DNA of 64,000 bases, from positions 15,825,001-15,889,000 of the forward strand of contig NC_065573.1 of assembly GCF_937616625.2 (NCBI RefSeq). Reading direction: 5' to 3'. The notes under the pieces were generated by a model. It did no database searches, was not told the origin of the DNA, and saw nothing but the letters and a program-made list of their open reading frames with translations. This document shows positions 47,728 through 58,941 of the stretch, one piece after another. The translations under genes and the position numbers were made by a program. The stretch is from Mercurialis annua (taxonomy: Eukaryota; Streptophyta; Magnoliopsida; Malpighiales; Euphorbiaceae). Numbering within the stretch: the first letter of the stretch is position 1; every line of letters begins with the position of its first letter.

Positions 47728-48849
47728 TTATGAAAGATTTTATGATTTTTGGTTTGAGAAATTTAAAAATTTGAAAATGGGAGTTTTTTTTTTTTTTTGA
47801 AACAATGGTCAAAATATGGATGCAGTAATTTTTAACAGTTTCTCAAAAATAGGTTTTCTTTTTAAAGTTTGCAATATGGATTTTTACTTATTTGGTTTTG
47901 AATTTCTTTAGAAATTCTTTGTGTATTCTATTTTCTGGATTTTGTTGTTGTTTGTCTTTTCTCTTAATCGTTGCATTTAATGTGCCATCAAATGTATGTC
48001 ATTTTTTATGCGAAAGTTTCTAGCTTAGCTTTTACCACTTCTTGTGGCTTTTTATTATACTTATATTCGTAAAAAAAATTAATAGTTATACCACGTTTTG
48101 TGATTTTATTTGTCACTTTTAAAAGGGCGTGATTAAAATGAAAAAATCTGTAAAGATGGTGATATTATATGGAATTAACCCTTCAATAAAGTTATAAATT
48201 TGTTTATATTATTAATATTAATATGAATTTTTTAGCTAATAAACACTATTGTTTTTGTTAGACTAATTGGTTTCTTAAATTTTTTTAATTATGTTTTATT
48301 GTGAGAGAATATTAAAGATAAAATGAATTACAGCCATGGAGAGCTTTTAATAACCGATAAAAATATTATCCTAGTATACCAATGCCATTGTGTTTTTATT
48401 CATTTTGTTTTTACAAGGAGTATTTAGTATTGGGTTCCTCAAAGGTTGGATGTGGCTTGGTGTTTGGTAAATTCTTTTGTTAATCTCTTTCCTGAAAGAT
48501 TTTATGATTTTCTGGTTTGAGAAATTTAAAATTTTGGAAATGGGAGAGTTTTTCTTTGAAACAATGGTTAAAATATGGATGCAGTGATTTTTAACAGTTT
48601 CGCAAAAATAGATTTCCTTTTTAAAGTTTGCAATATGGATTTTTAATTATTTAGTTTTGAATTTCTTTAGAAATTCTTTATGTATTCTATTTTCAAGATT
48701 TTATTGTTTTTTTGTCTTTTCTCTTAATCGTTGCATTTAATGTGCCATCAAATGTATATCATTTTTTATGCAAATGTTTCAAGTTTAGCTTTTACTACTG
48801 CTTGTGTCTTTTTATTATTTTTATATTCATAAAAAAATTTAATAATTTT

Positions 48850-49440
48850 AAATTTTATATGTACTAAATAATTTAAAATTAAAATGTAAATGAGAAAATA
48901 TTGAGGTGGAGGTCAGTTTACACCAATAAATGAGTGTCACCTCAGCACCTTGCATGAATTTGAGAAAAACTGGTAGTTCGTGTATGAAAATGAGAAAATT
49001 TAAACTGCGTGATTAAAATGAAAAAACGTGTAATTTTTTTTTTGACATTCACCCTTTAAAAAATAAAATTACAAATTACAAACATAATTATAAATAACTA
49101 AATTAAATATTGATTAAAAAAATTAATCATAATTTATAAAAGATACAAAAATGTGAATCTACATAATAATTTGGCTTCTAATGAACTAGACAAAACAATG
49201 TTGTAGTCCCTTCAATGATTGGAATCCAGTAAGAATGTGTCAATTTAATATGATTATATATGCAATTGCAGCATTAATTGGTCCATTTAGAACGAGTTGA
49301 TGCAAAATACTACTTTTGTGCACAATACAATGTATCCGTCCTCTCTCTATCAAATATGTTACATCTTCTCCTCTTTTCATGAATAAATAATTTTGTGTTA
49401 TTTAAAACACAAAAATTTTGTGGATGCAAACTAATCCCAT
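48850..49440. other. AT-rich intergenic DNA
   Basis: No gene, RNA or clear transposon seen. Some words near 48990-49070 (GCGTGATTAAAATGAAAAAA) recall the MITE arm at 46490-46520, so a further decayed copy may lie here. Confidence 0.35.
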
Positions 49441-49461
49441 TATTTTCGTTTCCACTAGGAG

Positions 49462-49580
49462 TGAGCCAGATTTTTTTTAATAATTTAGAGAGGGGAGAGT
49501 GTTTGTGCGAGAAATCGAACCCACGATCTAGTAATTTACAACTTAACGCTTATACCATTTGAGTTATAGCTCATTGGTAC
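49462..49580 (-). mobile_element. tRNA-derived SINE
   Basis: On the minus strand box A-like TATAACTCAAATGGTATAAG (about 49550-49569) is followed by box B GGGTTCGATTTC (49511-49522). The spacing is that of an RNA polymerase III internal promoter. A T-poor body and an AATTATTAAAAAAAA tail follow. A true tRNA gene is unlikely because the body does not fold into a full cloverleaf by eye. Confidence 0.6.
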
Positions 49581-50171
49581 CAATTAATTTTTGTTAAATT
49601 TTTTAATTAATAATTAATTTGGCTGGTTTGATTTAATTAAATCAAATTAAAATCAAGAGTTTTAAAATAATTGATAGATCAAATTAATTAAATTAATCAA
49701 CTGCCTTGATAATTTCAGATCTATATTTTTAAAATTTTCATTATTTAATTTACTCGATATCGAATAATCTAAAATTTGATAAATCTGTTAAAAAGTTGAA
49801 TTTGTCTATTTTAATTAAATCAAATCCATAACAAAAACCGTTATGATTCATAGTTTTCACTTTTGTTTTTCTTATCATTCTTTTCAACCGTTCATTATGC
49901 ACTACCACAAGTAGCACGTTAACTAATTCGTAAATGTAAGAAAAAGTTCACAAAGGGAAAATAAATCCATTGAGCTACAAAAGAGATGTGCAACTGAATT
50001 CAACTAACCAAAACACTTTCAGTCCCAATTCTTTTTATCATCTTTTGACTTCACATTGTAATTTTAGAGGAGTAAAATTAAGAGATTATTTTACAAATAT
50101 CTGTTTTGGCAAAGTATTTACAGTATTTTTGCCCATTTTTTTCTATTTTCCGTCATTACCTAATTCGCTAA

Positions 50172-50565
50172 CTTTTTTTTTGAGAATCAAATGGAGATTT
50201 ATTAAACCAAATCCGAAACAATTACAGTCGTAAGAAATTCAGGAAAGTCCGAAGACCACACCTGATGATCAGACAAAGAACTGGCGTGTTGCGCTAAATT
50301 ATGCGCCGCCTGATTCGCAAATCGTCTTACAAATGAAAAAAATAAATTAGAAAATTGGTTCGCTCTATCTATGCAGTCTTCGATCAACACTTCAGCTTCA
50401 ATCGAATTCGGATTGCGCAACTCTAGAATAACGTTCATGGCATCCGATTCAATTATCACACCATCCATATCTTTTATCCAGCTCAACGCTTATCTGATAC
50501 TCATGATTTCAGCATGTCTAGGGGACACCGAACCAGATAAGCTGCAACTTATTTATAAAAAATAG
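50172..50565 (-). pseudogene. 5'-truncated LINE, RNase H domain and poly(A)
   Basis: The minus strand encodes R-H-A-E-I-M-S-I-R-*-A-L-S-W-I-K-D, then I-I-E-S-D-A-M-N-V-I-L-E-L, then F-S-F-V-R-R-F-A-N-Q-A-A-H-N-L-A-Q-H-A, the plant LINE RNase H (RVT_3-like) C-terminus, ending at 50202. A short 3' tail and a run of A on the minus strand (50172-50180) follow. One in-frame stop lies upstream of 50486. Confidence 0.8.
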
Positions 50566-50572
50566 GCCTAAT

Positions 50573-50829
50573 CACCAAAAAATGCCAAACCTATACGTTT
50601 TGTGTCAATTATAGCCAAACCTTTAAAAATCATCAGATTTAGCCAAACTTTATATGTTCTGTTTCTTTTTTAGCCATTTTTAAATCAGACCGGTTTTTCT
50701 GACACTGTGTCATCCACGTCACCGCCAACTAAGCAATTGGCTGGCATGTCAGCTGAAATATATATATAAGGTTTGGCTATAACTGACACGAAAAAAATAG
50801 GTTTGGTATTTTTTGGGTGAATAAACCTA
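50573..50829. mobile_element. MITE, copy 1 of an inverted pair
   Basis: TAGGCCTAATCACC...GGGTGAATAAACCTA ends. The interior has CCGGTTTTTCTGACAC, CACGTCACCGCCAACTAAGC and GGCTGGCATGTCAGCTGAAA. A reverse-oriented relative lies at 53751-54018. Confidence 0.75.
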
Positions 50830-52430
50830 ATTTTAAATTCAGGCCAATTTTTAAATTTAATAATTAGTAAATTAATTATATCATTTATGAAATTTATATA
50901 TATTTAAAAATAATTAATATTTCCTATTTAATACTAATTAAAATTAATTTTAATTTTTTATTAAACCTAATTAAATCTAATAAATTTATATTATAATATA
51001 TTTTAATGAATATGTAATTAAAATAATGAATTAATGTATTACTTAGGATTAATGTTGAATTAAATTTGGTGAAAGGGTTTAATGTTCATGATAATTTTGA
51101 ACTTGATTTATTATTTTTAATATTGTTGTGATCTTGTTATGATTGGGTTTAGGTAATAAATAAAATAGTTATGTATAAATTTAGGTAAGTTGTTGGCTAT
51201 GCCGAGTAAAATGACATATGCGTTTATGCTTATAAATATCATGATATATATTGATTACACCACAATGAGCTTCACTTTTTTTAAAAAAAAGAGATAATAA
51301 TTACGCTCGTCCTTTAAATAAGCAGTCTATCCAGTGATTATTTTTATGTTTATATGTGTATATATAGTTGAATTATGAACACTGTCGTATGTTTGTTGTG
51401 TACATTACTCTCGGATTGTTGGTCGGAAGACGAACAATTGGGTCTCAAACGGCGGCAGTGTCAAAAAACCGACGACTGAAATTCAAAAAAATAAATTTTA
51501 AGATGAATATGACATTTTTTGTTTTTAATAGAATTTAAATTAATTATATATCCATCAAATATGTAAAAAATATTTATTAGAATTATTTAAATTAAGTAAA
51601 AAAATAAATTGATTTTAATTAGAGTTAAATAAAAATATTATTTTTTAAATATATATGAATTTTATTATAATATAATTAAGAGAAAATAACAAGAAAAACA
51701 CAAAAAGAGATTCTATTTTCACACACTACAATTTTTCTTGTACAGTTTACTTTCTTACCTATTTTATTACAATTTTATCATTTTTCTCTAATACTTTTCA
51801 CTAACACCATCTTTTTAAATACCCACATGGCCACACCCACACAACACCTATTTTCTCTCATAATGGATAAGGACTGCATACACCCCAAGTCAACCCGCCT
51901 CCTTTCTTACATGCTAACTGAATTATCCCATCCTTTTTTTTTCTTATAATAACACTTATTCCATTTTTTTCCTTTAACATAATAAATATGTGAAATCTAT
52001 CGAATATTTTCATACATAATTACTATTTTAGCTTTATTGTAGTTATGCTAATTTCACAATGTTATTTTATTAAAACTGGCAATTTAAATTTTGAAATTTT
52101 CTTATAAAAATTATATTTTAATTTTCTCGTTAATAATTTATGAATTGTGATTTTACTTGAATCATTAAACTAGTAGATATACTTAGTTGACATATTTTTA
52201 TCTTTTTAATTTTTCACATTAAATATGAAATATAATAATTTACTTCAGAAAAAAAACATTAATAATGGTTCTTCAAGGTCAAAATGAGTCGGACCGGTTT
52301 GGTCTGACTAAACTCCGATGCCTAAGTCAAATGGAAAATAGTTGAAATAGGAAACCAAAAATATTAATTTTAAGTTTGAGAAAATATATATTTAAAGAAA
52401 ATCTCGTCAGATTATGTTAAAAATTAAAAA
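50830..52430. other. AT-rich DNA without recognisable genes
   Basis: No coding frame of note. Short motifs near 52280-52330 (CGGACCGGTTTGGTC, CTCCGATGCCTAAGTCAAAT) are of a type seen in plant LTR leaders, so old retroelement debris is likely. Confidence 0.3.
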
Positions 52431-52439
52431 ATAATCAAA

Positions 52440-53300
52440 TATATATTTAATACAACTCTGATACATATTTGATATACTTCTGATACGTATTTGATACATT
52501 TCGGATACATTTATTATTAGTTTTGTAGTTTTTGTTATAAATAGATGATTGTCAAAATTTTATATCATGAATATATTTTTGATATATATATTGGATAAAT
52601 CTCCGATAGATATTTGATACATCTCTGATACATAGTTGATACATCTCTGATACCATTAAGTACATATTTGATACATATTCAATTTCCTTTCAAAAATAAT
52701 ACATACGATGAATTTAATTTACGTACAAAAATTAAGGAATAATCAAAACATACAAAAGGCATTTAAAAAAAGTATTTGATACATCTCCGATACATATATG
52801 ATACATGTCTGATACATATGTGATATATCTTCGATATATAATTTATACGTGATATTTATCAAAAAATATATATTAAACATGATATATATATTTTTTAAGT
52901 GTACTTAATAGATACATCGTTAATACATAATTTATACATAATTGACACACTTTTAACATCTTTTTTTAGTTTTATTACAAACAATTTAAATACATATTTG
53001 ATATATTTTTGATACGTAAGTTATATATGATAAATATATTTTTACTACATAATTATACGCATTAGATACATTTTTAAATTTACTTAATAGATACATCGCA
53101 AATACATGAGTTATACATGATAAATGCATTTTTTAAAAATGTATCGGTGATACATTATAGATACATTTTTAAATATATTTAAATATATACATCATTAATA
53201 TATAATTTATATATAATATATGTACATATTTTTAATATACTTAAAAAATACATCTCTGATACATAATTTATATTACTTATGTATCAAAACAGTGTTCGGC
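52440..53300. repeat. Degenerate GATACAT-type minisatellite
   Basis: Dozens of GATACAT(A/C)T(T/C)T(T/C)TGATACAT-like units about 12-14 bp long with many substitutions (for example TTTGATACATCTCTGATACA). No coding sense. It lies between two inverted MITEs. Confidence 0.8.
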
Positions 53301-53750
53301 GTGTATCAATAGTATATCTGTAATTTATAAAATTAATTTTTTAAAATTATATTATTTGTGTATTTTTATATTTTTAAAATTTAATATATAAATATTTTTA
53401 AAATTAAAATTACGATTAATATTGATATTTTAAAATTTAAATAAATATATTATAAAGAATTTTGCAAGACTCAATTTCAATGTTAAATATAATACAAATT
53501 TTTGTTTTATTGAAAAAAGAAAACAAAATAACATCACATTGGTCCACCAGCTTACTTGGTGTACTTGATGTTAGCGTGCATCATGTTGATGCATGATGCA
53601 TGCTTATGTCAGCATGATGGTACTTATAAAAATAAGGTGGTGCTCATGTAAAGATATCAAATATTTGGTAAAGAGTGAAAAAGAAGTGTTATTTTGTGGT
53701 ATTTTTGTGACTTTCTCTATAATTAATTATTTAATTATTTAATTTTAACA

Positions 53751-54018
53751 TTAGTTTTATTCACCAAAAAATAACAAACCTATGCATTTTGTGTCAGTTA
53801 TAACCAAACCTTATTTAAATATTTCAGCTGACATGCCAGCCAATTGCTTCGTTGGCGGTGACGTGGACGACACGGTGTCAGAAAAACCGGTTCGATTCAA
53901 AAATGGCTAAAAATGAAACAGAACATATAAGGTTTGGCTAAATCTGGTGATTTTTAAAGGTTTGGCTATTATTGACACAAGACGTATAGGTTTGGCATTT
54001 TTTGGTGATTAAGCCTAA
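53751..54018. mobile_element. MITE, copy 2 of the inverted pair
   Basis: TTAGTTTTATTCACC...GGTGATTAAGCCTAA ends and the same interior as 50573-50829 in reverse (TTTCAGCTGACATGCCAGCC, GGCGGTGACGTGG). Confidence 0.75.
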
Positions 54019-54299
54019 AAAATACCCACTATATAAAGAAGTTCTATCTCATTTTAGATCAAACTTTTACATAGCTCATGTTTTCTCTCTCTCTTCTGTT
54101 TTAAAGTTGTCTCTTCTTTTCTTCTTCTTTTTCGTTTGATTTTCAGTTTATCTCCTCCGGCTACTTTTCTGTTCGTCTTTTCCGTTCGTTTTTCCATTCG
54201 CGCTTCCGTTTGTCTACTTTCGATGGATTTCTCGTCGTTTCCGGTCATGTTTCCGTTCGTCTTTTCTGTTCGCGCTAGTCCGTTCTTTCTCTTCCATTC

Positions 54300-54443
54300 G
54301 CGCTATGGATTTCTCGACTCGTTTTTTGATTTGTGTAATTTTTATGTTTATGTAATGATTTAACATTTACACGCGCTATGGATTTCTCGACTCGTTTTTA
54401 GATTTGTGTAATTTTTAGGTTTATGTAATGATTTAAACATTTT
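54300..54443 (+). repeat. 73-bp tandem duplication
   Basis: CGCTATGGATTTCTCGACTC then GATTTGTGTAATTTTTA(T/G)G occurs at 54301 and again at 54374 with few changes. Confidence 0.9.
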
Positions 54444-54544
54444 GTAAATAAATTATTGTAAATCTATAATTTTTTGTTTATAAAATTGGTCTATTATTCA
54501 TATAATTATTTTATTTTGTCTTTCTCTTATTCACAGATTTGTTT

Positions 54545-54890
54545 ATTGCTACCGATTTTGTAAAGAACAAATTGATTTATGGTGCATTTGAAGTAATTTT
54601 ATAATATATTTACGTTTTAGTGTATTTTTGGTGTATTTATAGTGCATTTCTGGTGTTTTTCGGGATATCTTTGTTTTTTGGTGTATTTCTGCCATTTTTT
54701 AGTATACCTATGGTGCATTTACAGTGTTTATGATGTATTTGCAGTGTTTATGGTGTATTTGCAGTGTTTTCATGGTATAACACAAAAACACTAAAAATGC
54801 CATAAATACAATATATATACACTATATACACACTAATTTTACACTATAAAAACACTATATTTACACTATCGTTACACTATAAAAAAAATT
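54545..54890. repeat. GTGTATTT minisatellite turning into its complement
   Basis: The first half has GGTGTATTT, GGTGCATTT and GTGTTT words; the second half has ACACTATA and AAACACTA words, forming a loose inverted repeat of low complexity. Confidence 0.7.
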
Positions 54891-55690
54891 TCTAGGAAAA
54901 AAATCAATAAGAAAGAGAATAAATTATTAAAAACTGAATTTTAGGGCTATGCAATAGGTCGGTTCGGTCGGTCGAACCGAAAAAACTAAAAACCAAAATT
55001 GAAAACCGAGAAAGGTATTTGTAAAATTAAAAAAAAAAAATTGTAAATAAAAAAAGTCAGAAAAGAAAAGTCAAAACTTGACAGATAAAAGTGTAAATAA
55101 GTTACCGAAACATGTATTTTAAGAAATTATCATTAAAATTAATTTCATTATTTCCTATTTTTTTTAAAGCATTTGTCGTACAATTTATCTAAACAATGAA
55201 ATATTGAAATATTGAAATTTTTATAAAAACAGATTTAAAAAATAGAATAGTAAACAATTAAATATCTTGTAGATCAAAGATATTTTTGTCCTAGTTATTG
55301 ACTCAAAGTCATTTTCATATGAGTGCATTCATATTGAAATCCATTAACTCGGATCAATTTAATCGCTATATTTTAGGAATTAGATTAGACAGACAATTCG
55401 GTTATAAGCTTTATCATTAATTCTGATTTTGGGTCTAGTGTCTGGTGTATTTAGTAACAGTTGACTAATTTATTTGAGTCAACTGCGTGTCCATCATTAG
55501 TCCCTCCACTTCCTTTAACCTCAGTTCAATCATTTATAATCGTTTTAGCTAGCGTATGACGTCTCATGGGCATATGAAGGGTTTATAATGCCCACAACCT
55601 TTGTTTTATCGCCTTATAACGTACGACCACTTGGCACTTTCTATTTTAGAATTCAAACTTTCAAATGCCGTTTTGCACGCTCCACTACTT

Positions 55691-55698
55691 CCACGTGT
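55691..55698 (+). promoter_or_regulatory. G-box upstream of antisense-type ORF copy 2
   Basis: CCACGTGT sits in the same relative place as in copy 1 at 21149, ahead of the ORF. A TATA box is less clear in this copy. Confidence 0.45.
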
Positions 55699-55856
55699 CC
55701 CTTCTATTGCTTTTGCAATAAATTTCCCTTTGTTTTTGACTCTTCATTTTTTTTTTCCTGAATTTTTCATATTTTCTTTCATTTCATCATTTCAAGCAAT
55801 CGTCTTCTTCGTGTATAAGGTACCACTTTTTTCTTTCCTTATTTTCTTCTTGCATC

Positions 55857-57454
55857 AGGACTCACACCCGTTCTTGTGGCTACTCCATCCTCTTGTATTA
55901 CAGTAGACTATTGTAAAGACCTAAGCGATTTTTTTTCAAAAATTGATGATAATATGCTTGCTTATATTTATGACATGTATGGAGTTCCCTTAGATTGTAC
56001 TTTGTTTGCACGTGATTCAAATTTTAGTGTCAATAATCGTCCTTTTGCTAATAAAATTGTTGTGTATCGCGAACAGCTTCAATGTGGTCTTCGATTCCCT
56101 CTTAGTGATTTCATCCGTGAATTTGTGCTTTCTTACAAATTCCATTCGGGAAAAGTCATCAAAATGCCATTTATTTTTTGTGTGCTTTTGTTGAAGGGAT
56201 TCACATGAAAAATCTTGTTGGCAATTTAGGCTTGTTAGCTGAAGTTTTTACTGTATCTCATCGAGCCAATGAGTTTTACCCATATCTTTCTTTCATTAGG
56301 GGTAAGCGGCTTCTTTCTGGTCTCCCAAAACTTGTCAAACATTGGCAATACTCCTTTCCTGTTATAAGACATGAAATTGCCTTCGCTTCCTTCCCTTCCA
56401 TCTAGTTAGACAAACCTTTTAACGCCATCATTGTGAAGCCCTCAAACAATGAGCTGCTCCTACTTGATCAACTCATTGGCGGTGTTGCATTAGATGTTTC
56501 AACGCCCATGATTTAGTTAATAGTTACCTAGTTCGCCTATTTCCTGAGTATACTTCTCTTGTTGATGAAACTGGCGACATTCAGAACCCTAGTGCAAGGA
56601 GTCATTCTTTCTCTTGTGAACCTTCTGAGTTTACGTCTCCTGCAAACTTGGATTCTCCTCAAAAGGGTATGGTTTTGCTTTCCTTTTGGCATGTTGACGT
56701 TTCATGTATTTGATTTTGTTGATGTTCTGCAGAGATGGATTTTTTAAATATCAAAAATTTTGTTGAGAATTTGGGAGGTATTGTTCCCTCTATGTCTGCT
56801 CCAACTTTTTCTAGTTCTTCATAGACGGTTTCTTACATTCCGGTGTCTGCATCTAAGACTCCACTAAAGAGGTTTGATCCAAATCCTTAAAAATCCCATG
56901 AGCTTTCCTCCCATCCTAAGTAGAATTGTACTAAGCGTAAAAAATTGATATAGACCTTTGCCCTGATCCACGCACTTGGATTGAAGAAAACTTTGATGTT
57001 GCTTCTGTTTGTTCTGCGTCCATATCAAGACTCTACTCTCAGTTCTTACAACTAACTGGTGATGTCAAGACCTGGAAATCTGTTCCCACTGATGATATTT
57101 TTAACAAGTTAGATGCCTCCTTACTTCAGGTAATTTTCATTTATCTTAATATCTTAGTTTCATCCTGCCTTCTTAATGTTTTCGTACTTGCACAGGTCGT
57201 TCAAGGTGTCTTTATTCTCTATTAGTAGAAAGATCAGCTAATGAAAAAGCATGAGCAGGAACTGGCTCTCTTTCAGCGTATTGTAAAATTTGAGATGATC
57301 AAACTAAAGAATACCCTCTAAGCTTATGTTGATAAGAACAAGATTTTAGAGTGAAAAGTTGTTAATCGTGATATTGCTCTATCAAAGATTCATGAAGTTT
57401 GTGATAGACTCTTATATAACTAGAGGGAAAATAAGAAAAACACTAATGCCCATA
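55857..57454 (+). pseudogene. Antisense-type ORF (aORF), copy 2
   Basis: Homologous to 21312-23408: a region equivalent to the PF04195-like domain (Y-R-E-Q-L-Q-C-G-L-R-F-P-L-S-D-F-I-R-E-F; F-V-E-G-I-H-M-K-N-L-V-G-N-L-G-L-L-A-E-V), followed by a Lys/Glu-rich coiled-coil-like part. The start codon is AGG at 55857-55859 where copy 1 has ATG. A frame shift falls near 56165, and several stops follow (for example TAG near 56404). Intron candidates lie at 56667-56732 and 57130-57195. It is cut at 57454 by a gypsy LTR. No pol of its own is seen in the window. Confidence 0.7.
57130..57195 (+). other. Intron candidate 2 of aORF copy 2
   Basis: Donor TTACTTCAG|GTAATT; acceptor CTTGCACAG|GTCGTTC. Same position in the protein as 22581-22675 in copy 1, with unrelated interior sequence. 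Confidence 0.7.
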
Positions 57455-58334
57455 TGTAATAACCTAAATTTTTGAGGTATTACGTGTAGTGCCACGAGGC
57501 ATAATCGTAAAGATTAAGAACGAGAATATCGGATTAGGATTGGATAATAAGGACTTAGACCGAAGCGGGTCTATTGGAATTATCGTAGAATAATAATTTA
57601 AATGGAAAATTATTATACGATAAATTGGATTTAATCGAGACAAAAAGGGAATAAAATAAAATAAGTTGGAAAGCCAGAGCTAATATTCACGTCAAGGTCC
57701 GTGAAATATTATTAATAAATTATCGTTAAAGTTTCGTAAGTATACGGAATCGTTTTAGAAGAAAGTTTGACGATTAGTTAAGAATAAAGGTTAAAGTGCA
57801 AATTAGCCACTTTAAGGGCTAAAGTGGACTTTTAAGCACAAACTTCCGGAGGAAGTTGTGTTTTACTCTATTTTCTCAAGATAAGAAAATAATATGGATA
57901 AAGTGGTTATCGATAGTCATTAATATAAAAATTGGACGAAAAAGTGAGAAAAGTGCAAGTTAGCTCAAAATGGAAATTTGAGCGTTTTTGGCCAAAATTG
58001 CCAAACTAAATTATTGGAAAGTAAAGCTATAAGATATGGAATTAAAATTATTTATTTGGAAATATATAATACGGAATTTATCGAGAATCGAATGATTAAG
58101 CGATTAGTGGACTAAATCGGACGAAAAAAAGTTAGAAATTCAAGCGAAAGGAGGTGGCAACTAAATGGACTAAAAGAGATACTTTGCCAACATATAAATA
58201 TCAAAGGAATATGATTTAAGATGAGAAACCCCTCATTTTCAGCAATAAAAAACGTGATGATCATCTTCTTCACGAAAGAAAAATTTCAAATGCTCATAAC
58301 TTTTTCTTTTCTCATCGGAATTGTGTGATTCTTG
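57455..58334 (+). mobile_element. Tekay-like gypsy LTR, 5' part
   Basis: Starts TGTAATAACCTAAATTTTTG, inserted in the aORF. AACATATAAATATC near 58190 is a TATA candidate. It is interrupted at 58335 by a copia-type LTR. The 3' part is not seen in this orientation. Confidence 0.65.
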
Positions 58335-58941
58335 TGTTAGTGATATGCACTAGGTCAATCATATTTGACCATGTTTTGACTTTATCATTTTGTTATTTAT
58401 TGATTGGCAGTTTTTATCATTTTATATTAATGATTAAAATACTTGAATGATTAATTCTTTCTAAGGTCATCAAGTATGTGACTTGATAGTAGAACCCTTA
58501 GGTTTAATAAAAGAATTATATACCATCTATCCCTAGTCTTAATAGAACATTGAGACTAGTATGATGTTGACTGATGATTATGTTTTACTAATCATGTATA
58601 TGAGATATTAAGTCAAATCATAGGTGCTATTTGAGAAATAAGGCACTGGATGACCTACTGTGAGAATACTACATAGATCACTGTCATAAGTAATTCTCAT
58701 TACAGTTCTATTAGTATAATCCTTTGACCTTGAAATCATCATGGATTTCTACATAGCTATTTCATGTTTTGATACAGTCTTACATTATTTTTAACATGAT
58801 AATGGAATAGATTGTCATTGGATATGAAAGTAACTATGTGAGAAGTGTGAGTGACTGAGAAGGAATTTGTCCCTCATTTATTTGAGTAAGATATCTATGG
58901 GCCCCTTGAAGAAGATAGACTGAAGGAAATGCATGGCCATG
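58335..58941 (+). mobile_element. Copia-type LTR, 5' part (about 607 bp)
   Basis: Starts TGTTAGTGATATGCACTAGG, matching the 42-bp fragment at 6132. It ends at CATGGCCATG, where a gypsy LTR in reverse orientation begins. The family is placed in copia only by general resemblance; no coding part is attached. Confidence 0.55.

Larger units (their letters stand above)
46470..48850 (+). repeat. Tandem duplication, copies at 46470-48080 and 48105-48850
   Basis: Both copies share TGGAATTAACCC, CACTATTGTTTTTGTTAGAC, GGGTTCCTCAAAGGTTGGAT, GAAAGATTTTATGATTTT and CTTAATCGTTGCATTTAATG in the same order. Copy 1 carries two insertions absent from copy 2: a MITE (46725-47095) and a LINE piece (about 47211-47727). 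Confidence 0.9.

Noticed and set aside
49462..49580. Functional tRNA gene
   Set aside because: A and B boxes are present, but no full cloverleaf or clear acceptor stem was found; a SINE fits better.
54136..54363. Ser/Phe-rich frame after a CT-rich leader-like stretch
   Set aside because: Low-complexity TTCCGTTCG/TTCTTCTT sequence overlapping a tandem duplication; no conserved domain.
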